Source: Ypsolopha sequella (Eukaryota > Arthropoda > Insecta > Lepidoptera > Ypsolophidae). Taken from it: a DNA stretch of 64,000 nucleotides. The notes under the pieces are model-generated. The model did no database searches. It was not told the origin of the DNA and worked only from the letters and a program-made list of their open reading frames with translations. Position numbers and translations under genes: made by a program. Positions 33,027 through 45,140 of this stretch are shown in pieces (position 1 is the first letter of the stretch; the number at the start of each line of letters is the position of its first letter). The stretch lies in assembly GCA_934047225.1 (NCBI GenBank), contig OW203992.1:11521501-11585500 (forward strand), in the 5' to 3' direction.

Positions 33027-33532
33027 TTTAGTTCAAATTATGGATAATATTTTTTAAATATCCATTCCTGCCGTTGATCAAGGCTTATTCTTATGAAAAT
33101 GGTCACATATCTTACATTTCTAAAAAGAACATTAAATGAGCAAGTTTTTAAAATAGTTTATCATTCCCACTCCATACTTTTTTTTTTCATCACAGAGATC
33201 CAAAGTTTAAAGATTTTTTTCGAATTTACACAAGAAGTGAAAACAAAGTCTTGCCATTTAGATTTGGTGTAACTTTTCTAAAATGTTTGGTAGCCAATTC
33301 ATGAAATAGTTATTTTTAAATAATATTCTGAAAAAAAAAAAATCTTAACTGAAAAATAAAGTAATGACAGCAAAAAAAACAGGGACGGGAAGATGTTTTC
33401 AAATTTTTTTGAAAAAGTTAATTAACTCAAAAACCATCGAACTTTTGTTTCACCTATGTTTATTTTATTTGATAGGAATTGGACTAAGCTACCTCCCATA
33501 ACAATTTGATTCGCTTATTATGGGACACCCTG
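33027..33532 (-). repeat. Right terminal inverted repeat of the rosa-like element
   Basis: Mirror of 30,874-31,397. Ends TTATTATGGGACACCCTG followed by TA. Confidence 0.9.
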
Positions 33533-33534
33533 TA

Positions 33535-35916
33535 TATGTCTTTCTGATATTTCGTCGCTTGTGTAAGGAGGCTCAAAGCAATCTGTTTGTAACAAAATTT
33601 TCCCCTCATTTAACCCTACCTATATTTACTTGTCTTTGCCGAGTCAGTAAATGTGACTAAAACATCATTCCATGTAAATCACAATCGAAAGATGATCGCG
33701 ATCAGACAATCGGAAGCTGTAAAGACACCTCTCCACCTCGTGGTTCAAATCCAATCAACTATTGAATCAACCGGATTGTACGACAAGAATACGGATTGTC
33801 CTATCTACACGTCAAATGTTTATCTTTCATCGGAGACGATATCTCACCAGCACTTTTACACAAATGACTCGGTTCTTAACAGCTTGCAATAGAGATGGTT
33901 ATTGATGTGCTGATTAGTCTAAATGTTATGGTTGTTATACATGACGGATTATAAAGAGATACGACCATGGCCCTGTCAATTTGCGTTCTGTGGTGTTAAT
34001 TTTGGTATTGTTAGATTATATAGGTAGAATCTTTGCTCTCAGCCGCTTTTTCCCCGGAGTCCCTTGTTTCCTCTTGTTTCACTTAAATCGTTACAATCAA
34101 CCCCCATAAGTCATAGCACTATTATGCATATTTTGATACCTTAACCAAGAAGCCCCCAACATGGATGATAACATTATCCAAATCGGTTCACCTTTTATTT
34201 TATTTTTTATCTTCTATGTAGAGATAAAGAAGACAATTAAAGTTCCATTAAGGCGCTTAGGAATCGCGAAATAGGTACTTTCTAAAGCCTATTCCTCGTT
34301 TATGGCCAAACCAAAAATATAGTTTTTTTTTTATGAATTATCAACTCTAGGACGACATATGTAACATTTTTCTTTTTCGTACCACGTACTACATGAGTTT
34401 TTTTTTTAACAGGATATTTTGTTTTTTTTAGCTTGAATTCCCTACTGCTCCTAAGCGGGTTGGTCGATTTAATTTATTTATGCTTTGATTAATAGATAAA
34501 CTCGATAGCTATGAACATAACATAGGATTATCCAATCAAAAAATCACGTCCATGTGAAAAGTATTGTTTTCACCCTATCAAGGACGCAGCGAGCGTCGTA
34601 ACAACCACTATGCATTGGCACATGATATGGACGTTATTTCGTTTCTTGCGATATTCGTACAGACAAATATTGAGCTGCTAATTTGGCGACGGTAATCGCC
34701 TTAATGAAAAGACAAACAAGCAAGAGTGGGACTTGTACTATAACCGCTCGTTTGTTTAGTCAAGTCAAATCAATGGGAATCTACACTGCCAAATTATCCC
34801 TGTAGATGGCGCATCGTCGATCCGGCCATGAAAATGTGTTATTTCAGTACATCGTTATGGACTTTGCGTAGTTGTCTGTGATTTTTGATTAATTTCTTGA
34901 AATTATTCCTTTGTGTGTCCTACCAGGTTGTTTTAATAATGGTGTTAACCTATTTAACTTCACTCAATGCACTGTTGGCGTCAGTACCGGAATGTGACTT
35001 ATTTGCTGACAGATTGATGACTGTGATTGATGAATGTTTGGCGTTTTGCGAGCGTGATGACTGAAGTGGTTTGTTAATTTGTTGAATAAAATTTCTATTG
35101 TTTTTATATTGTTTCCAGTATTATTAATAGATTTCCTTTTTTTAATAATGTTATTTTGTATAACGCATTAGTTTTTAAACTGTCATGTAATACTTTTTAA
35201 ATAAATAAATTTCCGAAAAACCCCATATTAAAAATGAATAACATAATAACAATAACAAATCTATAACATATTGGAATACAGGCGATAAGAAGAAGTAAAT
35301 AAATGCAAGATATTGCAGAAAAACTGGAATACACCCAATAACAAAGTTTGACATAGCCGGACCGTAGTATTTATTGGCCGAAACTACGCTAGCGCCACGC
35401 CATCTGTAATAGACTATTCCACAACCAATTTTTTTTTTTATTTTGATTATAATTTTCATAACTTAAACTTTGGCACTAGTTTCATTGTTAAACAACAATA
35501 ATTGACGAAGTTAGTGAAGTTTAAAGTTCATATCTTTAATGCGCGGGAATAAACGATAGCTCCCAGGAGGCGGCCGCGGCCGCCCTGAGAGTGACGTCAC
35601 ACGACTTGTCCCAAGCTTGTGCCTGCGTTTGTACACTTGGAAACTACCACAGCACTCGGAATGAGCAGTCCGTAAAAATGTTTCCATCTAAGCAGCAGTC
35701 TTATAAATATTGCGTTGTTCCAAAATATCAATCAACAACGATAATACACCTAAAAAAATATTTAAAATGGTCGTCGTCAGGTGATAATTTTGTCAATCAC
35801 TTTTTAAATGTCTTTTCTTGACATTAAAAGTTGCGTTATGAAGAGTCGGGTCAAAAAACCCAATAGTCTCAAATAAGTCAGATATTTGAGTATCTCAGCA
35901 TTAAATCTAAAATATT
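33535..35916. other. Unique DNA, no supported gene
   Basis: Frames at 33,653-33,892, 35,175-35,459 and 35,591-35,821 are short and match no family I know. TGTAGATGGCGCATCGTCG at 34,800 and GCGCCACGCCATCTGTAATA at 35,390 are short motifs often seen in insect mobile-element remnants. GC-rich spot GGAGGCGGCCGCGGCCGCC at 35,567-35,585. Confidence 0.45.
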
Positions 35917-36738
35917 GTTTTTAGGGTTCCGTACCTAAAAGTTACGAAAGGAATCTTTATGGTGAGACTCCATTGTCCATCCGTCCGTATGTCACAGCCT
36001 CATAATTTTAGCACCGTTAAAGATAAATACATGAAATTTGGCAAAAAATTGCATTAATTTGCCCACAATATCCAAATTTGAAATTATTCAAAATAATTCC
36101 AAATCAAAAGTGAGAAAAATAAAAAATATTATCCTAAAAATACAATATGGGTAACAAATTGTAGATATTAAAAAGATGATTGTAAAAGTATATACTTCTA
36201 TATATATATACTATCTACTGGCACTGGTTTCGAGAAATCCTTAAAAACCACAAAAATATGTAAGTCCCCCCCTCCTTATCTCCGAAACTAGTAGACCGAA
36301 AAATGAGTATAGATTATAAGTGGCCAATTACAGGAAAACTATAGCGATTAAAAAAAATTGAGCACAAATGAAAAATACAAAAAGGAGTAAAATAAATACA
36401 AAAAATATTTTATAAAATTTAAATATGGGTTCCATGTTGTAGGTATTCCAAACTGATTATAAAAGTATATAGTTTGGCTATATTTAATTGTATCTATTTC
36501 GAGAAATCCTTGAAAACCCATAAAAACTTGTATGTTGTATGTGTCCCCCCCTTATCTCTAAAACTGGCGGAGCAAAAATATGAAAAACATCATGGTAGGT
36601 ATAATATGTGTTTACGTAAATATTACAAAAAAAATAAAGCGGTTGAGAAATTCACGAAAAAAATGACAAAATAAATTTTATCATCCACAATACGGAACCC
36701 TAGGTGTGAGTCCGAACCGCACTTGGCCGGTTTTTTAA
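35917..36738 (+). repeat. Lepidopteran GGTTCCGTACC repeat, copy 3
   Basis: Starts TTTTTAGGGTTCCGTACC, includes CCATTGTCCATCCGTCCG and ends ATACGGAACCCTAGGTGTG, GCACTTGGCCGG and TTTTTT. Inside, GGTTTCGAGAAATCCTTAAA and a related block about 270 bp later suggest an internal duplication (about 36,170-36,300 and 36,455-36,590). Confidence 0.7.
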
Positions 36739-37385
36739 ATTTTTACGCATGTAATTATTGCCAAATTATTAAATAACTTTCTCAAAGAGTCCTCTTTTGA
36801 TTTAAACTCCTAAAAGAAAAGAAAAAAAAGAAACAAAGCGTAAAATCTGTAGAGCGTCTGCACACGGTAGAGTCGTGTGACGTCAAATCGGTCAAGTGGG
36901 CAACGCACTCATTTCAGCGGGCGTTTAGCAGTTCATTAATTTTACTTCAAACTTTGATTGTTAATATCTCTGTAAGTACTTGGTATTTTTCGATGATTTA
37001 AAACTTTTATCCATGTAAATATACTACTAACGCTATATCTGCTTACCCATAAACATAAATAAGTTAGAGTGGATAAGTCTATTAGCTTTGCCTGTAGATC
37101 CGCATTGATTCCATTGTTTTATTATTTATGAACGCAGTCTATGGGTTAATGGTTCCTAAGGCGAATTACACGTATGACACAAATGGTATATTACGGAGAG
37201 TAGAAGTAGTTTCATTATTCTTAAATAATGAATTCGAGACACGATTTTGTCTGCTATTTGTTGTTTAACTATTGTTTTAGCAATAATGAGAACTCAATAC
37301 ACAACGGAATATCCAAAATTAGTTTTCAGTGCTTCGCTTCTATTCTCGGCAAAATCAACAGTTTAGGTTCACTCATAATATTTAT
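36739..37385. other. Unique DNA, no gene seen
   Basis: No feature recognised except AT tracts. Confidence 0.45.
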
Positions 37386-37646
37386 TTACTCCAACAGAGA
37401 TATCGGTTTCAAAATATTTTCAGTAATCGAACGCTCGGGAGCCTGCCTCAAATCTAATAATGTTGCCTTCTCTAACAAAACATACATATTTTCCGAGTTT
37501 TCTTCTAACGAGCGACCTCTTGCGGACAATATTTTTCTCTTCGATATCGGTTTATTCAAATGATCCTTGTCCGACCCCAGGCTTAAAGAATCAACCTGCA
37601 TAATATCATACATATTGAAAATCTTCCGGTCCTGAACATAATGCAC
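37386..37646 (-). other. Unassigned 86-codon open frame
   Basis: Starts MHYVQDRKIFNMYDIMQVD and is hydrophilic and charged, with blocks such as KRKILSARGRSLEE and LLDLRQAPERSITE. Codon composition is more gene-like than most frames here, but the plus strand is also open over the same stretch and I recognise no family, splice site or neighbour. It could be a worn exon, a mobile-element fragment or chance. No function is proposed. Confidence 0.25.
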
Positions 37647-37737
37647 AGAATATAACGCTATGGAACACTTTACAGTGATATTATTTTTATTATTTTACTA
37701 TCATGTTGGTAGTTACTTATTCTTTATTCTTGATTCT

Positions 37738-38335
37738 TGATTTTTACTTTTTATCGAGTAGTTTTTGACTGCATTCACTATCACACACATACCTACCCTC
37801 AAATACATACACAGATACACACACCCTCATTCAGAACTTGTCGCGCTTATTCATATACAACACACACATCTTTATACATCCTTCACTGTTTTGATGAGTC
37901 TTGTGTTTTTGTCATTGTATGTTATAAAATGAAATAATTATCCTGTGCCTAGTAAGTGGCGTGCACAGAACTTTTTGCTGGAAAAGCAAGCAATTGGTCA
38001 AGAATAACAATAAAAAAAATATAAAAAAAATTTAATATCACTTTGAAAAAAAAAAATTTGTATGACGCCAGGGTAGACAATGTCTACCCTAGAGTGAAAA
38101 TTTCCTATGCAAACTTTTTTTTTTCAAAGTGATATTTAAATTTTTTTATATTTTTTTTATTGTTGTTCTTGACCAATTGTTTGCTTTTCCAGCAAAAAGT
38201 TCTGTGCACGCCACTGCTAGTAACTATTAATACATGTATCTACAATTAGCATAGTAAAATCCATTATTGACAGTATGTACAAATAATATTTGTGGTGCTG
38301 TGGATTTTTGGTAATAAATAAATTAAATTAAATTA
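37738..38335 (+). repeat. Probable LINE 3' untranslated remnant, interrupted
   Basis: CA-rich ACACACATACCTACCCTC, ACACACACCCTCATTC and ACACACACATCTTTATAC resemble the untranslated part of the LINE end at 44,390-44,460. The block ends GGTGCTGTGGATTTTTGG, then TAATAAATAAATTAAATT, as a retroelement tail would. A fold-back element (37,955-38,215) sits inside. Confidence 0.4.
37955..38215. mobile_element. Fold-back MITE with AGTGGCGTGCACAG ends
   Basis: Near-perfect arms of about 115 bp: AGTGGCGTGCACAGAACTTT, then TTGCTGGAAAAGCAAGCAAT and TATCACTTTGAAAAAAAA. The centre GGGTAGACAATGTCTACCC is itself a palindrome. CTAGTA occurs just outside both ends (37,949-37,954 and 38,217-38,222), a possible target duplication. 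Confidence 0.8.
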
Positions 38336-40595
38336 ATTAAAATCTAATACTAAACTCTAAAACTAAACTCTGAGGAGAAACGATACAGTTCATCTCGCTT
38401 ACTTTCACAGTTCCATCCCTTTCCTTGAACTGTCATAATTCTACGGAATTAAAAATCAGAGTTTATGTACGAGCATTAGATTAGTATGTGGCGTTAGTAG
38501 GTTTTATGAAAGCCATCACTATTGACCTTAGAACACAAATGTATAGACATAATAATTATCAATTAAAAACATTGCTTTTTCCATTTTAGGAACAGGAATT
38601 ATGTTATGTAGACGGTTTGAAGATGTGATAGAAACCATCATAGTAACCATTAGAAAACCCGTAGCAACAATTCTTGTAGACAATATACCTACATAGAAAC
38701 TTAGTACATCATTGTTCATCACTTAATATTGTCTTTTATCAAAAAAGATTCGTTTATTATCCAACGTACCTACCTTCTGAGTAGACTTTACAAAAAGAGT
38801 AGATTAGAGAGACAGAAATTGAATAAATAATGCTCCAAGAACAAAAAGAGAAAAAGAAAATCTAATCTTCAAGTACTCATGTTTATATTTTTCTGCCAAC
38901 AAGTTGACACTAAAGTAAATAATTCAATTATTTATACATACGAGTCAGTGTACGCACCCAAGAGACGAGATTCGACCGGCTCTGTACAGGGCCGGCTCCG
39001 GACAAAAGGCAATACGAAATAACATAACGCTCCACATCAAAGCCGAGTTCGCCACACGTCGACTTCAAAAGCAAAATTTTATTGGCAGTATTTACATTTT
39101 TATTGACATGCTAGGACACCGCCTGCTCGTTCGGTCTTGAAACGTAAGTGATTTTGAATTTTCTGATGTGTATTTTATTATCTGCTTTTATGTCTTCCCA
39201 ATGTGACTTCAAAATAAGAGCTTAGTATGAAGAAAACATTACGGTCACGTCCATATGTGTACCTATTACTATGTAGAGCTACGAGGGACATTTTTATTCA
39301 TAAAAACAAATTTTGTTATTCGAGAAAATCCTCCCGGTTCGTGTTTGTTGTCCCAAATATTGCGAGTGTTTGAAGAAATGGAGGAGCTACGGATATTGCT
39401 GCAAAAGGTAGTACTGTATAAATCATTCGTTCTATGACTCGTGATTGATTCTACTGTAATTTCCATACGCGTGTTCAGTTCATATTAGCGACTGGCCGCG
39501 CGTCCGTTTCCTAGTGACCTTCCAACCCTCCCTCAGCTGTTCTGAGATCTAAGCACTAGATGGGTGGTTGACGGTTTATCAGGGGTCGTTATGGATTGGT
39601 TAGCCTGGGTACGTGCCTTCGGGGGTAAAACCGGCGACCCGGAGGCGCCTGTCGAGTCACGCACTCAATATCTCTTTACAGTTCTTGAAAAGGTTCACCC
39701 ATTTACTGCTCGAGTTTGATATCGGGTTCTATTTAGATAGATCTTTATATACTTGTTGTTTATAACATCAAAATGCTAATTGTAAATATATTATGATACC
39801 TATGTAATAAACAAATTAGTATATTGTCATATATCATAGAAACGGCAGAAATTAACATACATAGTTAATATTATAATCATTTTAATAAAACTAACCAATC
39901 TACCTACCTATCTAAATTGTAAAACATAAAATTGTATCTAAAATTGTATAATTGTAAAATTGTTAAAACCTATTTCATTGTAACCATAACAAAATATAAC
40001 CTTTATCTTAAACTAGCTACTTTTATAAGGCTTTTAATTTAATAAGTAGTAGGCATGATTGACAACTACTTTTCAAAACAGATGATTGTTTTATTCACAA
40101 CTGATATTGTCATCATCTCAATTGGTTAATGCTAATTTAAAATAGTAACTAAATGTAAAATTACTAATGTTTAAATAAATATTTTTGTTTCCAACTACTA
40201 AGTTAAGAAAATTTAACAGTGTCTGAAGTGATGCTATGAAGGAGTGGGGTCACCTGGCACAGGCAATATTTTGCTTAAAAGGTGACTCCAAGCACTAGTT
40301 CTAAGTTTAATATTACTGTTACAATTAAATTAACTTTTTAATTTTGATTTTTGATAGATAAATATATAAATGTATGAATATTTACAAATAAATGACTCTT
40401 TGTTACTTAATTAAGCTTCTAAATCTTACGCATCTAATCTGTACGACTTACTTGCTGATCGTATAAAGCATAGTACAGCTATTGGTTACTTATAACTCCT
40501 TATTAATGTCGTGCAACAAATATACCAACAATTTTTCCTGATCGATATCTAATTCTACACAAATTCATCAGTACAATACACACATTGTAAACCTA
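38336..40595. other. Unique DNA, no supported gene
   Basis: GC-rich island at 39,475-39,660 (CTGGCCGCGCGTCCG, AAACCGGCGACCCGGAGGCGCC). The complementary frames at 39,255-39,466 overlap on both strands and are not supported. AT-rich from 39,720. Confidence 0.45.
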
Positions 40596-40672
40596 CGCCG
40601 TAGATAGACGGACAGACAGTCAAACATCCCTAAAAAGGCTTCACTTTTTATAACAGAACCCTAATCATAGAG
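40596..40672 (-). repeat. GGTTCCGTACC-family fragment (minus)
   Basis: The plus strand shows GATAGACGGACAGACAGTC and AACAGAACCCTAA, the inverse of the family's TTAGGGTTCYGT ... GTCTGTCCGTC start. Confidence 0.45.
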
Positions 40673-40930
40673 AATCACCATCAAACACCTCAGTAATTGA
40701 GTAACAACTAATAATAAACACGTTTTAGTACAGTCCCCTTTCCGGCCGGTAGTCCACGAAGTTCCTAAATAAAAATATGACACTCTTACTTTGAGTAATC
40801 AACTTGATACATGGGCATGCGCACGTGAGCACCATTCTAAGCGAGCTAATGTCCGGCCACCAATTAAAAAGGAGCGTCTATCTTCGCATCTTGTGGGAAA
40901 TCGTCACAAACAAGCGTTTACAGCTTATGC

Positions 40931-41206
40931 CGGCTCCTCATTTGGCGTTGCGTATTCGTTTATTTGCTTTATTTTCTCGAAAACAGCAATGTGTGGGGGC
41001 TATTTGTGAATTCGTATTCGTTATCTGCTGTTCTTGCCGAATACGCATTTCCGTATACTTGTCGGTTTTTGGTCACGCTTCAAAGGATATTTGCGTTGAC
41101 TGGCCATGTGTGGATGGCATATTTGTGATTTGTGATGCTGACGTGAATACCGCTACACAAATACACGAATAGACGAATACGCCAAGTTAGGAGCCACCTG
41201 GAAGAT
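40931..41206. mobile_element. Possible MITE with GGCTCCT-TTTGGCGT ends
   Basis: The left end GGCTCCTCATTTGGCGTTGC, then GTATTCGTTTATT, and the inverse of the right end GGCTCCTAACTTGGCGTATTC agree over about 30 bp. The interior repeats ATTCGTATTCGTTATC and CGAATACGCATTTCCG. The 122-codon frame at 40,804-41,172 crosses the element boundary and is not supported. Confidence 0.5.
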
Positions 41207-42924
41207 GCCGTACCCGGCTTCCCACACAACATAGCCCCATGGATCTGTATTTATTCGCTTTGTCTCGCTCGCACTACTGTCGAAGCTTTCGCTTTCATTC
41301 GGTGACACCTTCATAAAGAGGTCCATTTATTAGTTGACGATATAAGAAAATACTGTATCTTCCTCTTTGTCATATCAATGATTCACAGGTTATATTTATT
41401 TACAATTTAATAGTTATTTACTACGCCAGGAAACCTAGCATTTTTATTACGTAACCTTAAGAATCTAGTATACCGATTGAATAGAACTCCATCTAAATTG
41501 GTTCAGTATTTTTCGGGATGTACAGGTACAAAAATAAAGTTACTGAAATGAATATAAAAAACAACATACAACACAACATCATTTATTATGTACACAATTT
41601 GTATGTGGGTAATTTTTTCGCTTCTGGCTTGACCGATTTAAACATGTATTTTTTTATTCGAAGGAATGGTTATTAGCTTTAAAATAATAATTAAAACAAA
41701 ATGTCTTTATTTTAAGGCAATACAAAATAATCAGAGGCAAATAAACTGTGAAAGATCTGTATGTGCCATGTACTCTACTTTGCCATTGGTAGATGAAAGT
41801 TTCCGCGCTACTGAATTTGGTCTTCAGCGCAGTTACATCGGGCGGACCTATATTTTGAGTAAGACTGTACTGTGATGCGCACCGTGTATTCGGGACCTTA
41901 TGGGGATATTTTTTAATCACACCACTTTATTTTTCAGTTTATCTTTTTATATTATTCTCCTTTTTTCACTTCACATATCCTATTTATCATGCATATATTA
42001 AGGGAGGGGAGCTCCAAATTTGGTAGAGCACTCGCTTCTTATATTTCTTCAATAATTTACGGATGGAGAAGCACATCCGCACTAATCGGACTCTCTGAGG
42101 AATCTTCCTATATGGAGAACTACGTCCGCACTGATCGGACTCTCTGAGGTAGTGGTTATATTGTCTTTGCTCTGAGGTATCTTGCTCGTGTTTTGTCTGA
42201 AAGATCTTTTATACTCGATCTGTATTTATTTTTGGAAAACATCAAATAATTCAGTCAATGCGACGTATGTCGATCCATAAAGGTTATCGATTGCCAACTA
42301 AACACGAACAAATAGTCCTTTAACCTACCTATAAAACCTAGCCTTACCTAAACCTAACATATTGCCTAGCTATATGTTACAGTACCCACCGAAGGCAATT
42401 CCCATAGTTGAATCCCTAAAAGTTTTTTTTTCCGATGAAATTACGCCATTTTAGATCAAAGTTTTCATTATTAGAGTATATAATTTGATAATTATTTTTT
42501 ATGATTTTGTAAAAAAAAAATGCCTTCATTTAATACTCTTAGGGTAATTACGTTTGTTAGCAATGCTACGGCAAACCTTGCGTAGTGCTACGCGCGTGAC
42601 AGCCGCTACGCCTCGTAGACCCACGCGGCCGCGTCTGTAAGCGTTTGACCCGCTAGTGTATGTCAGAGCTAATAACAGGCGCAGGGTGACAGGGATCTGC
42701 CACCAGATATTGTCGTCAATTTGTTTCACCCAACTTACTGCTTATAATTCGGCCTTCGCCCTCGTCTTATGAACACGCGACGAATAAGAACAACAAAGTT
42801 AGGATGTCGGGCGATAAGCCGATAGTCACGTTATCATCTCTTTTTTTGGCCATGAAATTATGTTTTATCCGTTAGAAATATATACTCTGGGCAATATATC
42901 GAGATTTTATTAAATTGTCTTAAT
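41207..42924. other. Unique DNA, no supported gene
   Basis: At 42,060-42,150 a short direct repeat occurs: CACATCCGCACTAATCGGAC and CTACGTCCGCACTGATCGGAC, each followed by TCTCTGAGG. The GC-rich stretch at 42,560-42,640 (CTACGCGCGTGACAGCCGC) has a minus frame without family. Confidence 0.4.
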
Positions 42925-43300
42925 TTGACCAAGCGGCGGTTCTGGAGTAGAACGTTGGCCTCGTGTTGGCCTCTCAATCTTCAGGTCCAGGTTCAATCAA
43001 TGGTCGGGAATGCACCAATGAGTTTTTTGGAATTTATGTGCATATTATCAGTAGTATCGAATTCTAATACTTACTACTTGCAGAACGGTGAAGGAAAACA
43101 TCGTGAGGAAACCTGCATGCCCTAAAAAGGTTGTATTTGTGCCCGAACAACGGCGATAGGGCTGACCACCACTCACGTTGGGACGTAATAATCGTCAGTG
43201 AAACGCAGGTGTACCGAGTGTGGACTGTGACTTCCATTTCACACTCGGAATACCTCTGACACCCCCTCGGGGATTCATGTCGTGACGATATTATGTTTTA
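42925..43300 (+). mobile_element. tRNA-derived SINE
   Basis: Starts CCAAGCGGCGGTTCTGGAG, then TAGAACGTTGGCCTCG, with a B-box GGTTCAATCAATGG at about 42,992. The body has GAACGGTGAAGGAAAACATC and GTGAGGAAACCTGCATG, a block shared by many lepidopteran SINEs. The 3' part GACACCCCCTCGGGGATTC, then ATGTCGTGACGAT, also occurs at 8,275-8,310. The 66-codon frame across it is not a gene. Confidence 0.7.
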
Positions 43301-43904
43301 ATTTATTTTGATTACATGAATATTTAACCGTTTTATAATGAAGCATCTTGCCAAAAAGTGCAAGTAATATCAAACACGATTATCACGTCCCAGCACGGTG
43401 CTAAGCCAATAATTTCGAAAGGAGGATACGCCCATTTTAAAATTTTACTTAAACCACTTCAAACTATAACGAAAACCACCTCAAGCTCCACCTCTCTGTC
43501 ATCTATTTCTCTCTGTCCATCTCGCCGGTGCTAACTTCACTCAGATTTGGCACGAACGTGAACGCCGCGCCGCGAACATGGCCGCCATTGTGGTCTTCTA
43601 TAATAAAATTATCGCTTTTAAATGGTTTATTTAATTGTTAAACATGCAACAAACATAATGTAAGGGTACTTACCGATGGTACGATATCCCATGTTGCTTT
43701 TTAACTTTCGTATAATAATTTTTTTAGCCTTTTACAGCGCAACTAGGTATTTTTAATACAGAAGTGCACACCACAACGTCCCGATGATACAGTTGAATCG
43801 CGTTGGCCCTAAACTGATATTTTGGGGCCAACGAACTGGGATCATTTACTCGCGCTGTTGGGCCGGTCCTTATACTTTTTAAGTCAATGTGCTAAGCCGT
43901 ATCG
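43301..43904. other. Unique DNA, no gene seen
   Basis: Contains a pyrimidine-rich stretch (CCACCTCTCTGTCATC) and the GC-rich AACGCCGCGCCGCGAACATGG at 43,560-43,580. No product recognised. Confidence 0.4.
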
Positions 43905-43990
43905 CCATACTCCGGGCACAAATCAAGCAAATCGAATACGAATGTGCCCCTTGGTGATTTGAACCCGCTACCTCCAGATTCAAGACAAAT
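43905..43990 (-). mobile_element. tRNA-like SINE head fragment
   Basis: On the minus strand GAGGTAGCGGGTTCAAATCACC contains a B-box, followed by GGGGCACATTCGTATTCG. Probably a worn SINE. It lies just upstream of the LINE fragment. Confidence 0.45.
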
Positions 43991-44004
43991 AAAAACAATT
44001 CACG

Positions 44005-44349
44005 GTATTATATCAAGAATGCAAAGTACAAACTGTAAGGCAGCTCTTTATTCTTCAAGTTGTTCTGAGAAAACATGCTTCTCTAGCCTATGATCCGAAC
44101 TTTATAACAAAGAAGCGCCGCAATGACCTTGTCTGCAAAATCCCTTTCTTTAAAACAGCATTGGCTAATCGCCATTATCCAAGCTTGAGTGGCCGCCTAT
44201 ACAACAAAATACGAGTAAACAGAGAAATTAATATTTACCCTCTTCCTCTGCGACAGTGTAAAATTGCCATCAAAGACTGGATTCAACATTTAACATTTAA
44301 GGAAACCGAAGATTTGCTCGACCCTCTAATCTTCCAAATTATAAAATAA
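44005..44349 (+). pseudogene. LINE reverse-transcriptase polyprotein, C-terminal end
   Basis: A continuous frame reads CKVQTVRQLFILQVVLRKHA, then DPNFITKKRRNDLVCKIPFF, then YPSLSGRLYNKI and, at the end, KIAIKDWIQHLTFKETEDLL, stopping at TAA (44,347-44,349). The layout 'R-N-L ... P ... LYNKIP-like ... FK/W..L' is the typical tail after the reverse-transcriptase domain in jockey/CR1-like non-LTR retrotransposons. The reverse transcriptase and endonuclease are absent, as expected for a 5'-truncated insertion. The SINE head ends just before it. No product is expected. Confidence 0.65.
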
Positions 44350-44800
44350 ATATAGCGAGGTATATTATATTATTAGTTTTATTATATACAAACACATCTT
44401 CACACACACAACGCATTCATCCTCACACTTCACACACATACCATTCACACATTACTCACCCTCATACTCAAATTCATACTTTTTTCTTCTATTTGTTATT
44501 CTACATAGTTTGCCTAATTGATTAATTCACCTTCTTTTTTGGAAAAATTAAAACCTAATGGTAATACTAACCCACTAATATGATATTATAATATTTCTAT
44601 GTACCTACTAACCACATTCCTGTTTGTATTTTTTTTTGTAAATAATTATTACGCTAACACTTTGATCTGTACAATTTATAATATAAGAGGAGAAACTGGT
44701 TCCTGAATCTCAGTATTAACTTTTTGGGAGCCAGTTGCTTTAAAACAATTGTGACTTTGTGTTTGAAAATAAATACTTTTTATGTTTATGTTTATAAAAA
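44350..44800 (+). mobile_element. LINE 3' untranslated region and tail
   Basis: Follows the stop codon directly. CA-rich stretch (CACACACAACGCATTCATC, CACACATACCATTCACAC), then AGAGGAGAAACTGGTTCCTG and a terminal GAAAATAAATACTTTTTATG, then TTTATGTTTATAAAAA, consistent with a retroposed 3' end. Confidence 0.55.
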
Positions 44801-44965
44801 ATTCATATTCCATGATTTTTGTAAAGTCATTTCAATTTGTGTAGATTTTAATAATAATTAGGGAACAATATTTATGATCAATCTTTTTTTCCGTCCTTCG
44901 ACCAGTACATGTATAATTTATGTAATGGAACAAGTTAACAACTCATAAAAACATAAGTAAAAGTA

Positions 44966-45140
44966 GCTATAGCCCGCGGCTTCGCCCGCGCTGATTTTGT
45001 TTGCATTTTACCTGGATAAAAAGGTAGACTATGTCACTCTCCGACCCATAAACTATCTCTTTGCAAAAAATCACGTTGATCCGTTGCTCCGGTTGCAGCA
45101 TGAAAGAAGTACAAACCAACAAACACATATATAAATAATA
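44966..45140 (-). mobile_element. Lepidopteran Helitron-like or SINE-like repeat
   Basis: Carries CTATAGCCCGCGGCTTCG, CCCGCG, then ATTTTACCTGGATAAAAAGG, TAGACTATGTCACTCTCCG and AAAAAATCACGTTGATCCG. This block, with its GCCCGCGGCTTCGCCCGCG hairpin, is common in lepidopteran genomes and is usually classed with Helitrons. Strand and class are uncertain. Confidence 0.5.

Larger units (their letters stand above)
30874..33532 (-). mobile_element. Rosa-like Tc1/mariner transposon with long TIRs
   Basis: A complete 2,659-bp element. Both ends begin CAGGGTGTCCCATAATAAGC and are bordered by TA (30,872-30,873 and 33,533-33,534), the Tc1/mariner target duplication. The TIRs are unusually long, about 520 bp (30,874-31,397 and 33,027-33,532). 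They look identical over roughly the first 200 bp and then differ by scattered changes and small indels. Between them lies one transposase gene on the minus strand. Good preservation suggests recent movement. It lies 152 bp from the mariner fragment. Confidence 0.9.

Noticed and set aside
40804..41172. 122-codon plus-strand frame
   Set aside because: It crosses the left boundary of a probable MITE and contains that element's repeated CGTATTCG motif, so it is not a gene.
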